Shown here: one piece after another, positions 53,149-61,073 of the stretch
Position numbering within the stretch: the stretch's first letter is position 1
Layout: the number at the start of each line of letters is the position of its first letter
Source of the DNA: Pelotomaculum sp.
GTDB taxonomy: Bacteria; Bacillota; Desulfotomaculia; Desulfotomaculales; Pelotomaculaceae
DNA length: 64,000 bases
Reading direction: 5' to 3'
NCBI GenBank assembly: GCA_022839445.1
Contig: JALHFC010000006.1
Span: forward strand, 6,667-70,666
Translations under genes and position numbers: made by a program
The notes under the pieces: model-generated
Told to the model about the DNA's origin: nothing
The model's input: only the letters and a program-made list of their open reading frames with translations
Database searches by the model: none

Positions 53149-55059
53149 TTGATCCTGGTACAGGCGGCGCAAATAGCAAAATCTTTCGGCTCTCACAGAG
53201 TTTTTACCAACCTCAGTCTTATTATTCAAGAGGGGCAGAAGGTTGGTATTGTTGGCGTTAACGGGGTGGGCAAATCCACTTTTTTGAAAATATTGACCGG
53301 CGAACTAGCGCCTGACGCCGGTGAGGTAATAAAAGCCAGGGAGTTGTCGTTGTCCTACCTGGCCCAGGATGGCGGTCTAGAATCGGGACACAGTATTTGG
53401 GACGAGATGCTTACGGTGTTTACCCCGCTTATTGATATGGAAAAAAAACTGCGGGCAATGGAAAGGCAGATGTCTAAAACCTCCATGGGTGAGTGCGCTA
53501 GTAAGCAATTACTGGAGAGCTATGATAACCTTTATGCTTTGTTTAAAAGCCAAGGCGGTTTCGACTATGAGACCAGCACCCGTATGGTGCTGAGCGGGCT
53601 GAAATTTGCCGGTACCGACCTTTCCACTCCGGTCAATACCTTGAGCGGAGGTCAGAAAACACGCCTGGCCCTGGCCCGCTGCCTGCTTGGCGAACCGGAC
53701 CTGCTAATTTTGGACGAACCAACAAATTATTTGGATATGGACAACCTGGCTTGGCTGGAGCAGTACCTTAAATCATACCGCGGGGCTGTGCTGGTGGTTT
53801 CACATGACAGGTATTTCCTTGATTCCCTGGTTAGAATCATATATGAATTAACACCTTCCGGCCTTACCCGTTACACCGGCAATTACAGCTCATATATCCA
53901 ACAAAAAGCTGTCCTAATCGCTCAACAGTTGAAAGACTATAACCGGCAGCAGGCCGAAATCGTCCGCCAGGAGGAATTTGTGCGGCGCAATATCGCCGCC
54001 AAAGACACCACCAGGCGGGCGCAAAGCCGTCTCAAGGCGCTGGGAAAAATGGATCGCCTGGAACGCCCGGGCAGGGAGCGGCGGGTGGCCCTATCCTTTA
54101 ACCTTACACGTCCAAGTGGTATGGAGGCGTTGCAGACATTCGGCCTGGATATCGGTTACGCTGGTCAACCCTTGGCCGGTGGCTTGGATTTGCAAATAAA
54201 CAGGGGCGAGCGGGTAGCTCTAGTTGGTGCAAATGGCGCCGGCAAGTCTACCCTCCTAAAGACCATTGCCGACAAGCTTGCGCCCCTGGCCGGGCGAGTA
54301 ACGCTAGGCAGTCATGTCCGGCTAGGCTATTACGACCAGGAACAACACGGGCTACACGGTGACAAGCCGGTCCTGCACGAGCTTTGGGACCGTTACCCCA
54401 ACCTGGACGAGGTGGATGTACGTACTGTGCTGGGCAGGTTTTTATTTTCAGGTGATGATGTGAAAAAACGTGTGGCCAACCTAAGCGGTGGTGAAAAATC
54501 CCGGCTAGCGCTGGCCGCGTTAATGCTACGGAAGGCTAATTTTTTACTCCTGGATGAACCCACCAACCACCTGGACTTGCCTGGCAGGGAGGCGCTGGAG
54601 GAAGCCCTAGACGGCTATCCGGGTACTATCCTATTTGTATCGCACGATCGCTACTTTATTAATAAAGTAGCGACTAGGGTGCTGGAACTCTCAAACAGTG
54701 AGATCTCCAGCTACCTTGGGAACTATGATTACTATTTTTTGAAAAAGGTAGAACGGGAGCAGCAGGCGGTTAAAGCTATTAACACCGGGCCGGTCCGGGT
54801 GGAAAGCGCGGAAAAGAGGAATTATCTGCTAAGGAAAGAAGAAGAACGGCAAAAACGTATGCGACGCCACCGGGTGGAAGAACTGGAACGGGTTATTGCT
54901 GAGCTGGAGGATACTATTTCCCGTCTTGAGGCGGAGCTTTTGTTGCCCGAAGTTTACCGGGATTATGTAGCCTGCCAGGTACGGCAGGGCGAACTGGAGG
55001 AGGCCCGCTCTAATCTGCACGACCATATGGAAAAGTGGCTGGGTCTGGTAGAGGATTGA
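53149..55059 (+). CDS. ABC-F family ATPase (YdiF/Uup-like)
   Basis: A 636-residue soluble protein with two ABC domains and no membrane segments. Domain 1 has Walker A GVNGVGKST, LSGGQKTRLALARCL and LLILDEPTNYLDMDNLAWLE. Domain 2 has GANGAGKST, LSGGEKSRLALAALML and LLLDEPTNHLDLPGREALEEAL. The interdomain linker, which contacts the ribosome, lies around residues 240-310, and a coiled-coil C-terminus (EELERVIAELEDTISRLEAELL) follows. ABC-F proteins act on the ribosome as translation factors or in antibiotic protection. TTG 53149 follows AAAGGAGAGGG. A possible promoter (TTGTCC at 53095, TAAACT at 53118) precedes it. Confidence 0.93.
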   Translation: MILVQAAQIAKSFGSHRVFTNLSLIIQEGQKVGIVGVNGVGKSTFLKILTGELAPDAGEVIKARELSLSYLAQDGGLESGHSIWDEMLTVFTPLIDMEKKLRAMERQMSKTSMGECASKQLLESYDNLYALFKSQGGFDYETSTRMVLSGLKFAGTDLSTPVNTLSGGQKTRLALARCLLGEPDLLILDEPTNYLDMDNLAWLEQYLKSYRGAVLVVSHDRYFLDSLVRIIYELTPSGLTRYTGNYSSYIQQKAVLIAQQLKDYNRQQAEIVRQEEFVRRNIAAKDTTRRAQSRLKALGKMDRLERPGRERRVALSFNLTRPSGMEALQTFGLDIGYAGQPLAGGLDLQINRGERVALVGANGAGKSTLLKTIADKLAPLAGRVTLGSHVRLGYYDQEQHGLHGDKPVLHELWDRYPNLDEVDVRTVLGRFLFSGDDVKKRVANLSGGEKSRLALAALMLRKANFLLLDEPTNHLDLPGREALEEALDGYPGTILFVSHDRYFINKVATRVLELSNSEISSYLGNYDYYFLKKVEREQQAVKAINTGPVRVESAEKRNYLLRKEEERQKRMRRHRVEELERVIAELEDTISRLEAELLLPEVYRDYVACQVRQGELEEARSNLHDHMEKWLGLVED

Positions 55060-55136
55060 ATTAATAAAAAAGATTTAATTTATCGACATATTGATATATT
55101 TATGTGCACAGAAAAGAACAGAAAAATAACAAGCTT

Positions 55137-55168
55137 AAACGTCCGATGGGTTTGGACGTTTTTGTTTT
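55137..55168 (+). terminator. Intrinsic terminator after the ABC-F gene; empty gap to 55574
   Basis: AAACGTCC (55137-55144) pairs with GGACGTTT (55154-55161), followed by TTGTTTT. The ORF that spans 55104-55376 includes this hairpin and has no ribosome site, so I do not call a gene. I see nothing else in the rest of the gap. Confidence 0.8.
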
Positions 55169-55574
55169 CCGGCAGCATCCTCTCATAAGAGGACGGTTGG
55201 ATGTCGTAAAGCCTGGCCAGTGTTTTTTCCAGCCGGTTGGCCTTGGGAACAGGGTGGGTAGGTGGCAGGACAACGCCAAATCGTTGGCCGCAATGCTACC
55301 GACTTTCCCATATGTACAGGATGAAGATTGGGTGGGCAGGAAAACAATTCAACCAAATGTTAATGATAATAATTAATATCCGGTTAATACTCTGCTTCTC
55401 AACTTAAATAGATATAAAGGTTACCTTAATGAAGTAAAAATATTAAAAAATTCGCAAACGCGGGCTATGACAACGGCAAGAATTACACAAGCCTGAAAGC
55501 AAAGGGAATAATGTGAGGGAAAAGGTAGTGTTAAAATGCCGCATCCGATATATAATAACCTTGAGGTGATTAAT

Positions 55575-55784
55575 GTGGCAGTCGAGAGGAAGCATGTTAA
55601 AGCTCTTATAGACCAGTTGAACGATGAACAAGTACGGGCATTATGGGTCATACTTAATTCTATGGCCTGGCCGACCGAAAAGATCTCAGCGAAAGAAGCA
55701 GTAGAAATAGAAGAATCTTTTACCGAGATAGATGCCGGAAAAGGCGTAAAAGCCGAAGACGTCTGGAGGGAACTCGGTGTTTGA
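55575..55784 (+). CDS. Antitoxin of a RelE-type pair
   Basis: A 69-residue protein beginning VAVERKHVKALIDQLNDEQVRALWVILNSMAW, with a charged C-terminal helix (SAKEAVEIEESFTEIDAGKGVKAEDVWRELGV). It resembles small Firmicutes antitoxins that precede RelE/ParE toxins; no clear DNA-binding fold is obvious. GTG 55575 is chosen because GAGGTGAT lies seven bases ahead; ATG 55536 is in frame and would add 13 residues. It overlaps the toxin by eight bases. Confidence 0.7.
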   Translation: MAVERKHVKALIDQLNDEQVRALWVILNSMAWPTEKISAKEAVEIEESFTEIDAGKGVKAEDVWRELGV

Positions 55785-56034
55785 GATAACATTTTCCCCG
55801 CAGGCTATACGGCAGCTAAAATCTTTAGAAAGAAACTTGCAAGAACGGATTAAAGCGGCTTTAGAAAGAAACCTACGCATGTTTCCACCCAAGGGAGATG
55901 TTGTTAAGCTGGAATACGCTGATAATCGCTTCAGGTTACGAGTAGGTGACTGGCGAGTAACTTACAGATACGTGTTTGAAAATCAGGAAGTTCACATAGC
56001 TGAAGTCATACACCGGAGTAAAGCGTATCGATAA
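55777..56034 (+). CDS. RelE/ParE-family toxin
   Basis: An 85-residue protein of the RelE/ParE fold: ITFSPQAIRQLKSLERNLQERIKAALERNL, then KLEYADNRFRLRVGDWRVTYRYVFENQEVHIAEVIHRSKAYR. The RLRVGDWRVTYRY strand and the C-terminal IAEVIHRSKAYR are the hallmark, including basic residues of the mRNA-cleavage site in RelE. Toxins of this type cut mRNA on the ribosome or poison gyrase. It starts at GTG 55777 inside the antitoxin gene. A terminator follows. Confidence 0.88.
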   Translation: MFEITFSPQAIRQLKSLERNLQERIKAALERNLRMFPPKGDVVKLEYADNRFRLRVGDWRVTYRYVFENQEVHIAEVIHRSKAYR

Positions 56035-56075
56035 TACTGAAGTTAAATAAAGTTATGGCCCGAACGGCCAAGAAG

Positions 56076-56118
56076 AGGACGGAAAACAGGACAAATGATC
56101 CTAACCGTCCTTTATTAT
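56076..56118 (+). terminator. Terminator after the toxin-antitoxin pair
   Basis: AGGACGG (56076-56082) pairs with CCGTCCT (56105-56111), with inner AGGA/TCCT pairing, followed by TTATTATTC. Confidence 0.65.
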
Positions 56119-56335
56119 TCTAACTTAAATGGGTTCTGGAAGGCACTGGCTCCTCCGACGAGTCGGGCTTGCCACCTCGGGCCGGTGATGGCGCCGTTAA
56201 TACAAAAAATTAAAATGTTAACCCAAGCCAAGGCTAAAGACGTGGTAAAATATAGTTAGCTATAAAGACAGAGGTGATGCTCTTGTACCATTCCAGAAAT
56301 ATAGATAATGATGTAACACAATATATTCCATTGTT

Positions 56336-56521
56336 AGTCGAAGTTCTAAACGGAAGAGGGTTTGCTGCCTAAAGACCTGGCTGATACCATGAAGCAGATT
56401 GCAGGCTTTACGAAATATTTTGGTCCATGATTATCTGGAGATTGATCCAAAGATCGTATACGAAAGTTTAAAAAAGCTTAGTGATTTTAAAAGATTTGCC
56501 GAACATGTTATAACCTGGTAG
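56336..56521 (+). pseudogene. HepT/DUF86 HEPN toxin remnant
   Basis: Pieces in different frames read GLLPKDLADTMKQIAGF and RNILVHDYLEIDPKIVYESLKKLSDFKRFAEHVITW. These are the second half of a HepT (HEPN, DUF86) RNase toxin, including its RNxxxH-type motif, which would be RNILVH. The frame is broken at about 56413, where an extra A precedes CGAAAT, and again near 56360. No intact MNT antitoxin is seen. It is a decayed toxin gene. Confidence 0.65.
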
Positions 56522-56669
56522 AATTATAGCAGACAGCACGGTAGAAAAAAATAATTGTGTCAGAATTTGTGTTAAATATATCTGTTGGGGGGGGGACTAA
56601 TTCGATTACTTATGTTGTGGTTTTATTATTCTAGGGCTAAGCGCCTGGAAATTCAAGGAGTGATTTTAC

Positions 56670-56885
56670 ATGTTAGAATTTAACGCAACCCTTATAGCAC
56701 AAGCTGTTGACCTTTTAATTCTTATTATTGTTTTTGGTGGCATTATCGCTATTATTTTTAAAACCCGTTCTTTTGTTAAAAATGTTCATAATAAAATTGA
56801 AAGGATGGATAACGAGATAAAAGAAATAAAAAATATTTTGAAAACAAACTCTGCTTTTTTTAATGAAAGGAATGTGCAAGATTGA
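56670..56885 (+). CDS. Small single-pass membrane protein, 71 aa
   Basis: A 71-residue protein: a hydrophobic segment at residues 8-30 (AQAVDLLILIIVFGGIIAIIF) followed by a coiled-coil-prone basic/acidic tail (IERMDNEIKEIKNIL). It resembles DUF4083-like or holin-like small proteins, but the match is loose. ATG 56670 follows AAGGAGTGAT. It lies in an AT-rich accessory stretch. Confidence 0.5.
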   Translation: MLEFNATLIAQAVDLLILIIVFGGIIAIIFKTRSFVKNVHNKIERMDNEIKEIKNILKTNSAFFNERNVQD

Positions 56886-56896
56886 AGCAATAATTC

Positions 56897-57124
56897 ATGC
56901 CTATTAAAGTATTTATTGAAAGTGAGAGAGACAAGTTGAAGTTAAAAAACATTATAATAATAACAATTGCCGGTGTTTTTGCGGTTTGTGCAATTTGGAG
57001 TTGGTTCTCATTAAGTCCGACTATTAAACCGAAAGACATTGAAATGATTGGGGTTTTGAAAGATAGGGGAAATGATTCTTGTGTTACCACACCATATTAC
57101 TTAAATATTCAGTTAATGAATTAA
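56897..57124 (+). CDS. Hypothetical 75-aa membrane-anchored protein, possibly a 5' gene fragment
   Basis: It has a short charged N-terminus, a membrane segment (NIIIITIAGVFAVCAIWSWF) and an external tail. After its TAA at 57122 the same frame stays open and runs into the next gene (SGRPLCNKESYFHF...), so a nonsense mutation may separate the two. Function is unknown. Confidence 0.4.
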   Translation: MPIKVFIESERDKLKLKNIIIITIAGVFAVCAIWSWFSLSPTIKPKDIEMIGVLKDRGNDSCVTTPYYLNIQLMN

Positions 57125-57166
57125 TCCGGAAGACCCCTTTGCAATAAGGAAAGCTACTTTCATTTT

Positions 57167-57893
57167 GTGTATCCATATACAGATGGGGCCGGAATTGGTA
57201 TTTACGACTTCAATAAAGGCTGGTCGGAAGGCAGACCCGTGGGCCAGGAGGAGTTCGTGATTGGTTCGGACAGCAGAATAGAGCGCTTTGCAGGCGGGAA
57301 GCTTGAGCAAATTGGAATACAGCTTCCCGGCGATTCATCATACGGATTTAAGCAGTATTTGCCGGATGGATTGCAATTTAGAGGAGAGCAGTATCCGGCG
57401 GTAGCAAGGATGTATGTTAATTATTTTGGTAAGCCATTTAGAAAAGAAAACTTGGTTTTAATTTATGCTCATTACGAAAAGAGATGTTTCTCCAGATGGC
57501 GGGGAGGTGGCCATAGCCTACCATGATGGCGGGCGGCATGAGGGACCGCACCTGCTATCAACTAACGGGGATGGAAAGGACCGCTTTTTGAAGATGCATA
57601 TTTCTCCTCGCGGATTTGCCTGGTCCGATGACGGAAAAAAAGTGGCCTATTGGGGCGGACAAGGGAGTTCAGCCGAATGTTTTACCGTCGATATTTTTGA
57701 TCGTGAGAGCGGGCAAAATATAACCCGTCTACAAGGCGTGCAAAACTGCGTTTTCCTGGACAATAAAAACCTGCTTTTCGTAAGGTTGGAAGGTGAGGCC
57801 TTTTCCTCCTCTTATCCCGCCCTGGTAAACCTGGAGGGCAAATCTATCGAAATAGTACCGGGCATTGAAAGGGTATCCAGGGTGGCGAAATAG
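57167..57893 (+). pseudogene. TolB-like/beta-propeller protein, frameshifted
   Basis: The first piece (GTG 57167 to 57526) reads YPYTDGAGIGIYDFNKGW then GQEEFVIGSDSRIERFAGGKLEQIG. The second (57465 to 57893) reads DVSPDGGEVAIAYHDGGRHEGPHLLSTNGDGKDRFLKMHISPRGFAWSDDGKKVAYWG, with beta-propeller WSDDGKKVAY repeats as in TolB. The frame changes in an AAAA run near 57476: removing one A would join YEKR to DVSPDG. Possibly one reading unit with the membrane-anchored fragment upstream, giving an exported propeller protein. Role unknown. Confidence 0.55.
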
Positions 57894-58002
57894 GTTAACA
57901 GCTTGGCTGCAGTCCGTTGGAATGCTAGCGGCAGGGATTATCATCATTTCTTCCGGTTACTTAAGTTATCCAAATAAGTGCTTTTAGTTTTTTAAAAAAT
58001 GG

Positions 58003-58034
58003 GTGACAAAAAAGCCCCGGTGTTATATTATAAT
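58003..58034 (+). promoter_or_regulatory. Promoter of the arsR-cadA unit
   Basis: GTGACA (58003-58008) and TATTAT (58026-58031) lie 17 bases apart; a TATAAT at 58029-58034 overlaps. ATTCAAG with a weak inverted partner follows immediately (58033-58050), where an ArsR/CadC-type operator would be expected. Confidence 0.5.
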
Positions 58035-58074
58035 ATTCAAGCAAGTGTTTTAACGTTGGCAAGGTGGTGGCTTT

Positions 58075-58434
58075 GTGTTGAACGGCAAAGAGCGGGATGT
58101 TTGTGATATCTTTTGTTTTAATGAGGAAAAGGTAACCCGCCTGCGTAAAGAAGTTGAAGACATTAGTGGTTTGGCGCCTATTTTTAAGGCCCTGGCCGAT
58201 GAAACCAGGCTAAGAATAATCTACGCTCTCTTCTTGGATGAGCTTTGTGTGTGCGATGTGGCCAGTATAGTCGGTTCCACCGTGGCCGCGGCCTCCCACC
58301 ACCTGCGTTTACTGAAAAGCGCCGGCCTGGCCAAATACCGCAGGCAGGGGAAGCTGGTTTTTTATTCCCTGAATGACGACTGCATTGCTACCATTATTGA
58401 AACCGCTCTGAAGCATAGGAAGCACAACGGCTGA
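58075..58434 (+). CDS. ArsR/SmtB-family metal-sensing repressor (CadC-like)
   Basis: A 119-residue winged-helix repressor. After an N-terminal extension with Cys residues (DVCDIFCFNEE), the fold reads LAPIFKALADETRLRIIYALFLDELCVCDVASIVGSTVAAASHHLRLLKSAGLAKYRRQGKLVFYSLND. The ELCVCDVA motif in helix 3 is the metal site of ArsR/CadC proteins, and the two N-terminal cysteines fit the CadC Cd/Pb/Zn site. It should repress itself and the ATPase downstream until metal binds. GTG 58075 follows AAGGTGG. Confidence 0.9.
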   Translation: MLNGKERDVCDIFCFNEEKVTRLRKEVEDISGLAPIFKALADETRLRIIYALFLDELCVCDVASIVGSTVAAASHHLRLLKSAGLAKYRRQGKLVFYSLNDDCIATIIETALKHRKHNG

Positions 58435-58505
58435 TCCATAATATATAGCAAGGCCACTCTAAACTGAGCAAACATTATATTTATTTAAAACCGGAGGCTC
58501 TGCAC

Positions 58506-60692
58506 ATGTCACAATTAAAACCGGCGCCGGATGGCTTCCGCACTAAGACAAGCTCTCTCAGGCTTCGTGGTCTGGATTGCGCCGACTGTGCGGCCAAACT
58601 GGAAAGCAAAATTTCCCTGCTGCCGGGGGTAGAATCCGCCAGCGTCAACTTTGGCGCATCCAGCCTGACATTGCATCACACCTGCCCGGCAGGGGATATT
58701 ATCAGCGCGGTGAAAGAATCCGGGTATGACGTTGATACGGCGGAGGGCGGGAAGGTACATTACTATAAAGATGTAAAAACGATACTTACGGCGCTATCCG
58801 GGGCCTTTCTCGGCTCAGGAATAATACTGTCTTTCCTTGGCGCCCCGGATTTCCGGATCATGGCCGCTTATTTGCTATCCATGCTAACCGGGGGTTTTTA
58901 CATAGTGTTAAGCGCCATTTATTCTTTGCGCTCTTTGAACCTGGATATAAACATCCTGATGGTAGTAGCTGTAGCCGGCGCAGTAACCATTGGCCAGTGG
59001 TCCGAAGGGGCCGCCGTGGTCTTTCTTTTTTCTCTCGGTAATGCGCTCCAGTCCTATACTATGGATAAGACCAGGTACTCGATCCGGTTTCTGATGGATC
59101 TTTCCCCGCAAGAAGCTACGGTCAGGCGGAACAAAACCGAGATTAGACTTCCCACCGCTGAAATAGTTCCCGGTGATATCCTCCTGGTCCGTCCGGGGGA
59201 AAGGATCGCCATGGACGGGGAAGTCTTACTCGGATCTTCCGGCGTGGACCAGTCCCCTGTTACCGGTGAGTCCATTCCGGTGGAGAAAAATAAGGGTGAT
59301 AAGGTTTATGCCGGTACCGTCAACGGGCGTGGCTACTTGGAAGTTGTAGTAACACGGGCGGCGCAGGACAACACTATTGCCAGGATAATCAATCTCGTTG
59401 AGGAAGCCCAGGCGCAAAGGGCGCCGTCCCAGCAGTTCGTCGATGTCTTTGCTAAATACTATACCCCTCTGGTTATTGCCGGCGCGGTATTGACAGCGGC
59501 GCTTCCAACCGTGGCCTTCGGGCAGCCCTTTGCCCCCTGGTTTGAGCGGGCGTTAATCTTGCTGGTGATCTCCTGCCCCTGCGCCCTGGTTATTTCCACT
59601 CCGGTGGCGATAGTAGCTGCCATCGGCAGCGCTGCCAAGAGAGGGGTCTTAATCAAGGGGGGCGCCTCCTTGGAGGAAGCCGGAGCCTTGAAAACAGTGA
59701 CTTTTGATAAAACCGGCACCCTTACCACCGGTCGTCCGGAGGTTACCGACGTCCTTCCCTCCCCCGGGCACACCTGGGAGGAACTGCTCAGTACAGCCGC
59801 TTCTATAGAAAGTTGTTCGGAACACCCCCTGGCCACGGCCGTACTTAACCTGGCAAAGAGCAAAGGTATTGATTATCCGGCTTGTTCCGGGTTCCGGGCC
59901 ATTCCCGGCAAGGGAGCTGTCGCCGAAATTGAAGGCGTAATTTATTATGCCGGTAACCGTGCCCTCTTTACAGAGGTTGGGACAGTATTCGACTCTGTTG
60001 GGCAGGGCCTTTCCGAACTGGAGCAGAGTGGCAAAACACCGGTAATTGTGGGAAACAGGAAGGAAATAATCGGTGTCCTGGCAGTTGCGGACAAGGTGAG
60101 AGATAACGCAAAGATAACAATTGAAAGACTGCGCCGCGCCGGCATCGGGCGGGTGGTCATGCTTACCGGTGATAACCCCGGAGCCGCGGCCGCTGTGGCC
60201 GCCCAACTAGGCGTGGACGATTTTCACGCCGGCCTGTTCCCTGAAGATAAGTTAAATGTGGTTGAATCATTAAAAAAAGAACACGGCATACTGGCCATGG
60301 TGGGCGACGGTGTAAACGACGCTCCTGCCTTAGCCGCAGCCACGGTGGGCATAGCCATGGGTACGGCCGGTACCGGCACGGCCCTGGAAACGGCAGACGT
60401 AGCCCTGATGGCGGACGACCTGACCAAACTGCCATACGTTATTCGGCTGGGGCGCAGGACATTGACAATAATCAAACAGAATATCGGTTTCTCGGTAATG
60501 GTCAAGGGGGTGTTTATAGCGGCGACTTTCGCCGGACTAGCAAACCTTTGGATGGCTGTTTTCGCCGATACCGGCGCCGCCCTTCTGGTGATTCTGAACG
60601 GGATGCGCCTTTTAAAGGCCGGAGATGACCCTGACGACAACAAAGAGCCCGCCCCGGTAGCCTGTACCGCAGTTCCTTGCGGCAAAACCTGA
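58506..60692 (+). CDS. cadA: Cd2+/Zn2+/Pb2+-exporting P1B-type ATPase
   Basis: A 728-residue P1B-2 ATPase that expels soft divalent metals. An N-terminal HMA domain has GLDCADC (C25, C28). Then come the actuator TGES (VTGESIPVEKN), the transmembrane metal site SCPCALVISTPVAIVAAIG, the phosphorylation site DKTGTLTTG, the HP-type SEHPLA motif, MLTGDN and VGDGVNDAPALA. The CPC and the later membrane segments fit Zn/Cd/Pb rather than Cu. A Cys-containing C-terminal tail (CTAVPCGKT) may add a metal site. ATG 58506 follows CGGAGG. It lies 71 bases after the ArsR-type repressor, a classic cadCA-like unit. Confidence 0.94.
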   Translation: MSQLKPAPDGFRTKTSSLRLRGLDCADCAAKLESKISLLPGVESASVNFGASSLTLHHTCPAGDIISAVKESGYDVDTAEGGKVHYYKDVKTILTALSGAFLGSGIILSFLGAPDFRIMAAYLLSMLTGGFYIVLSAIYSLRSLNLDINILMVVAVAGAVTIGQWSEGAAVVFLFSLGNALQSYTMDKTRYSIRFLMDLSPQEATVRRNKTEIRLPTAEIVPGDILLVRPGERIAMDGEVLLGSSGVDQSPVTGESIPVEKNKGDKVYAGTVNGRGYLEVVVTRAAQDNTIARIINLVEEAQAQRAPSQQFVDVFAKYYTPLVIAGAVLTAALPTVAFGQPFAPWFERALILLVISCPCALVISTPVAIVAAIGSAAKRGVLIKGGASLEEAGALKTVTFDKTGTLTTGRPEVTDVLPSPGHTWEELLSTAASIESCSEHPLATAVLNLAKSKGIDYPACSGFRAIPGKGAVAEIEGVIYYAGNRALFTEVGTVFDSVGQGLSELEQSGKTPVIVGNRKEIIGVLAVADKVRDNAKITIERLRRAGIGRVVMLTGDNPGAAAAVAAQLGVDDFHAGLFPEDKLNVVESLKKEHGILAMVGDGVNDAPALAAATVGIAMGTAGTGTALETADVALMADDLTKLPYVIRLGRRTLTIIKQNIGFSVMVKGVFIAATFAGLANLWMAVFADTGAALLVILNGMRLLKAGDDPDDNKEPAPVACTAVPCGKT

Positions 60693-60695
60693 AGC

Positions 60696-60728
60696 TGACA
60701 ACACCCTGCGGGGCGCGGGGTATTGTCG
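60696..60728 (+). terminator. Hairpin after cadA
   Basis: TGACAACACCC (60696-60706) pairs with GGGTATTGTCG (60718-60728) with one mismatch and one G-U pair. Only GGTTT follows, so it is a weaker terminator. The rest of the gap to 60950 is AT-rich, with no gene. Confidence 0.5.
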
Positions 60729-60957
60729 GGTTTAAAGAAAGACTATCTATTGCTATTTAACTTCTCCCCGGCTGATAGTAACTTGGAGCAGATCTGTTAA
60801 TCCGTTATTACAGATAGAGATGTTTGATCTGCACTAACGGGTTGTCAGGAATTATGTTTTGTAAATATAAAAACCATTTGTTTAAAGGGTTTGGTAGGAC
60901 AACCCCTATTTTTATTGTGCCAAAATATTAATATATATACTTATTATATGTTAAGTA

Positions 60958-60984
60958 TTAAGTTATTAAAATTATAACCGATAT
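60958..60984 (+). promoter_or_regulatory. Candidate sigma-D (flagellar) promoter
   Basis: CCGATAT (60978-60984) exactly matches the -10 of Bacillus sigma-D promoters, and TTAAG (60958-60962), 15 bases upstream, approximates CTAAA. It lies about 90 bases ahead of the flagellin start, as expected for hag. Confidence 0.5.
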
Positions 60985-61073
60985 ATTATGTATGTAACAT
61001 CTTTATGAGAAATTTGAAGGGTTATAAAGATTAATTTGCTAGAAACAACTATTTTTTGTAAGGGGTGAGGGGT

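Noticed and set aside
55104..55376. A 90-residue plus-strand ORF after the ABC-F gene
   Set aside because: It spans the strong terminator at 55137-55168, has no ribosome site and shows no family motifs.
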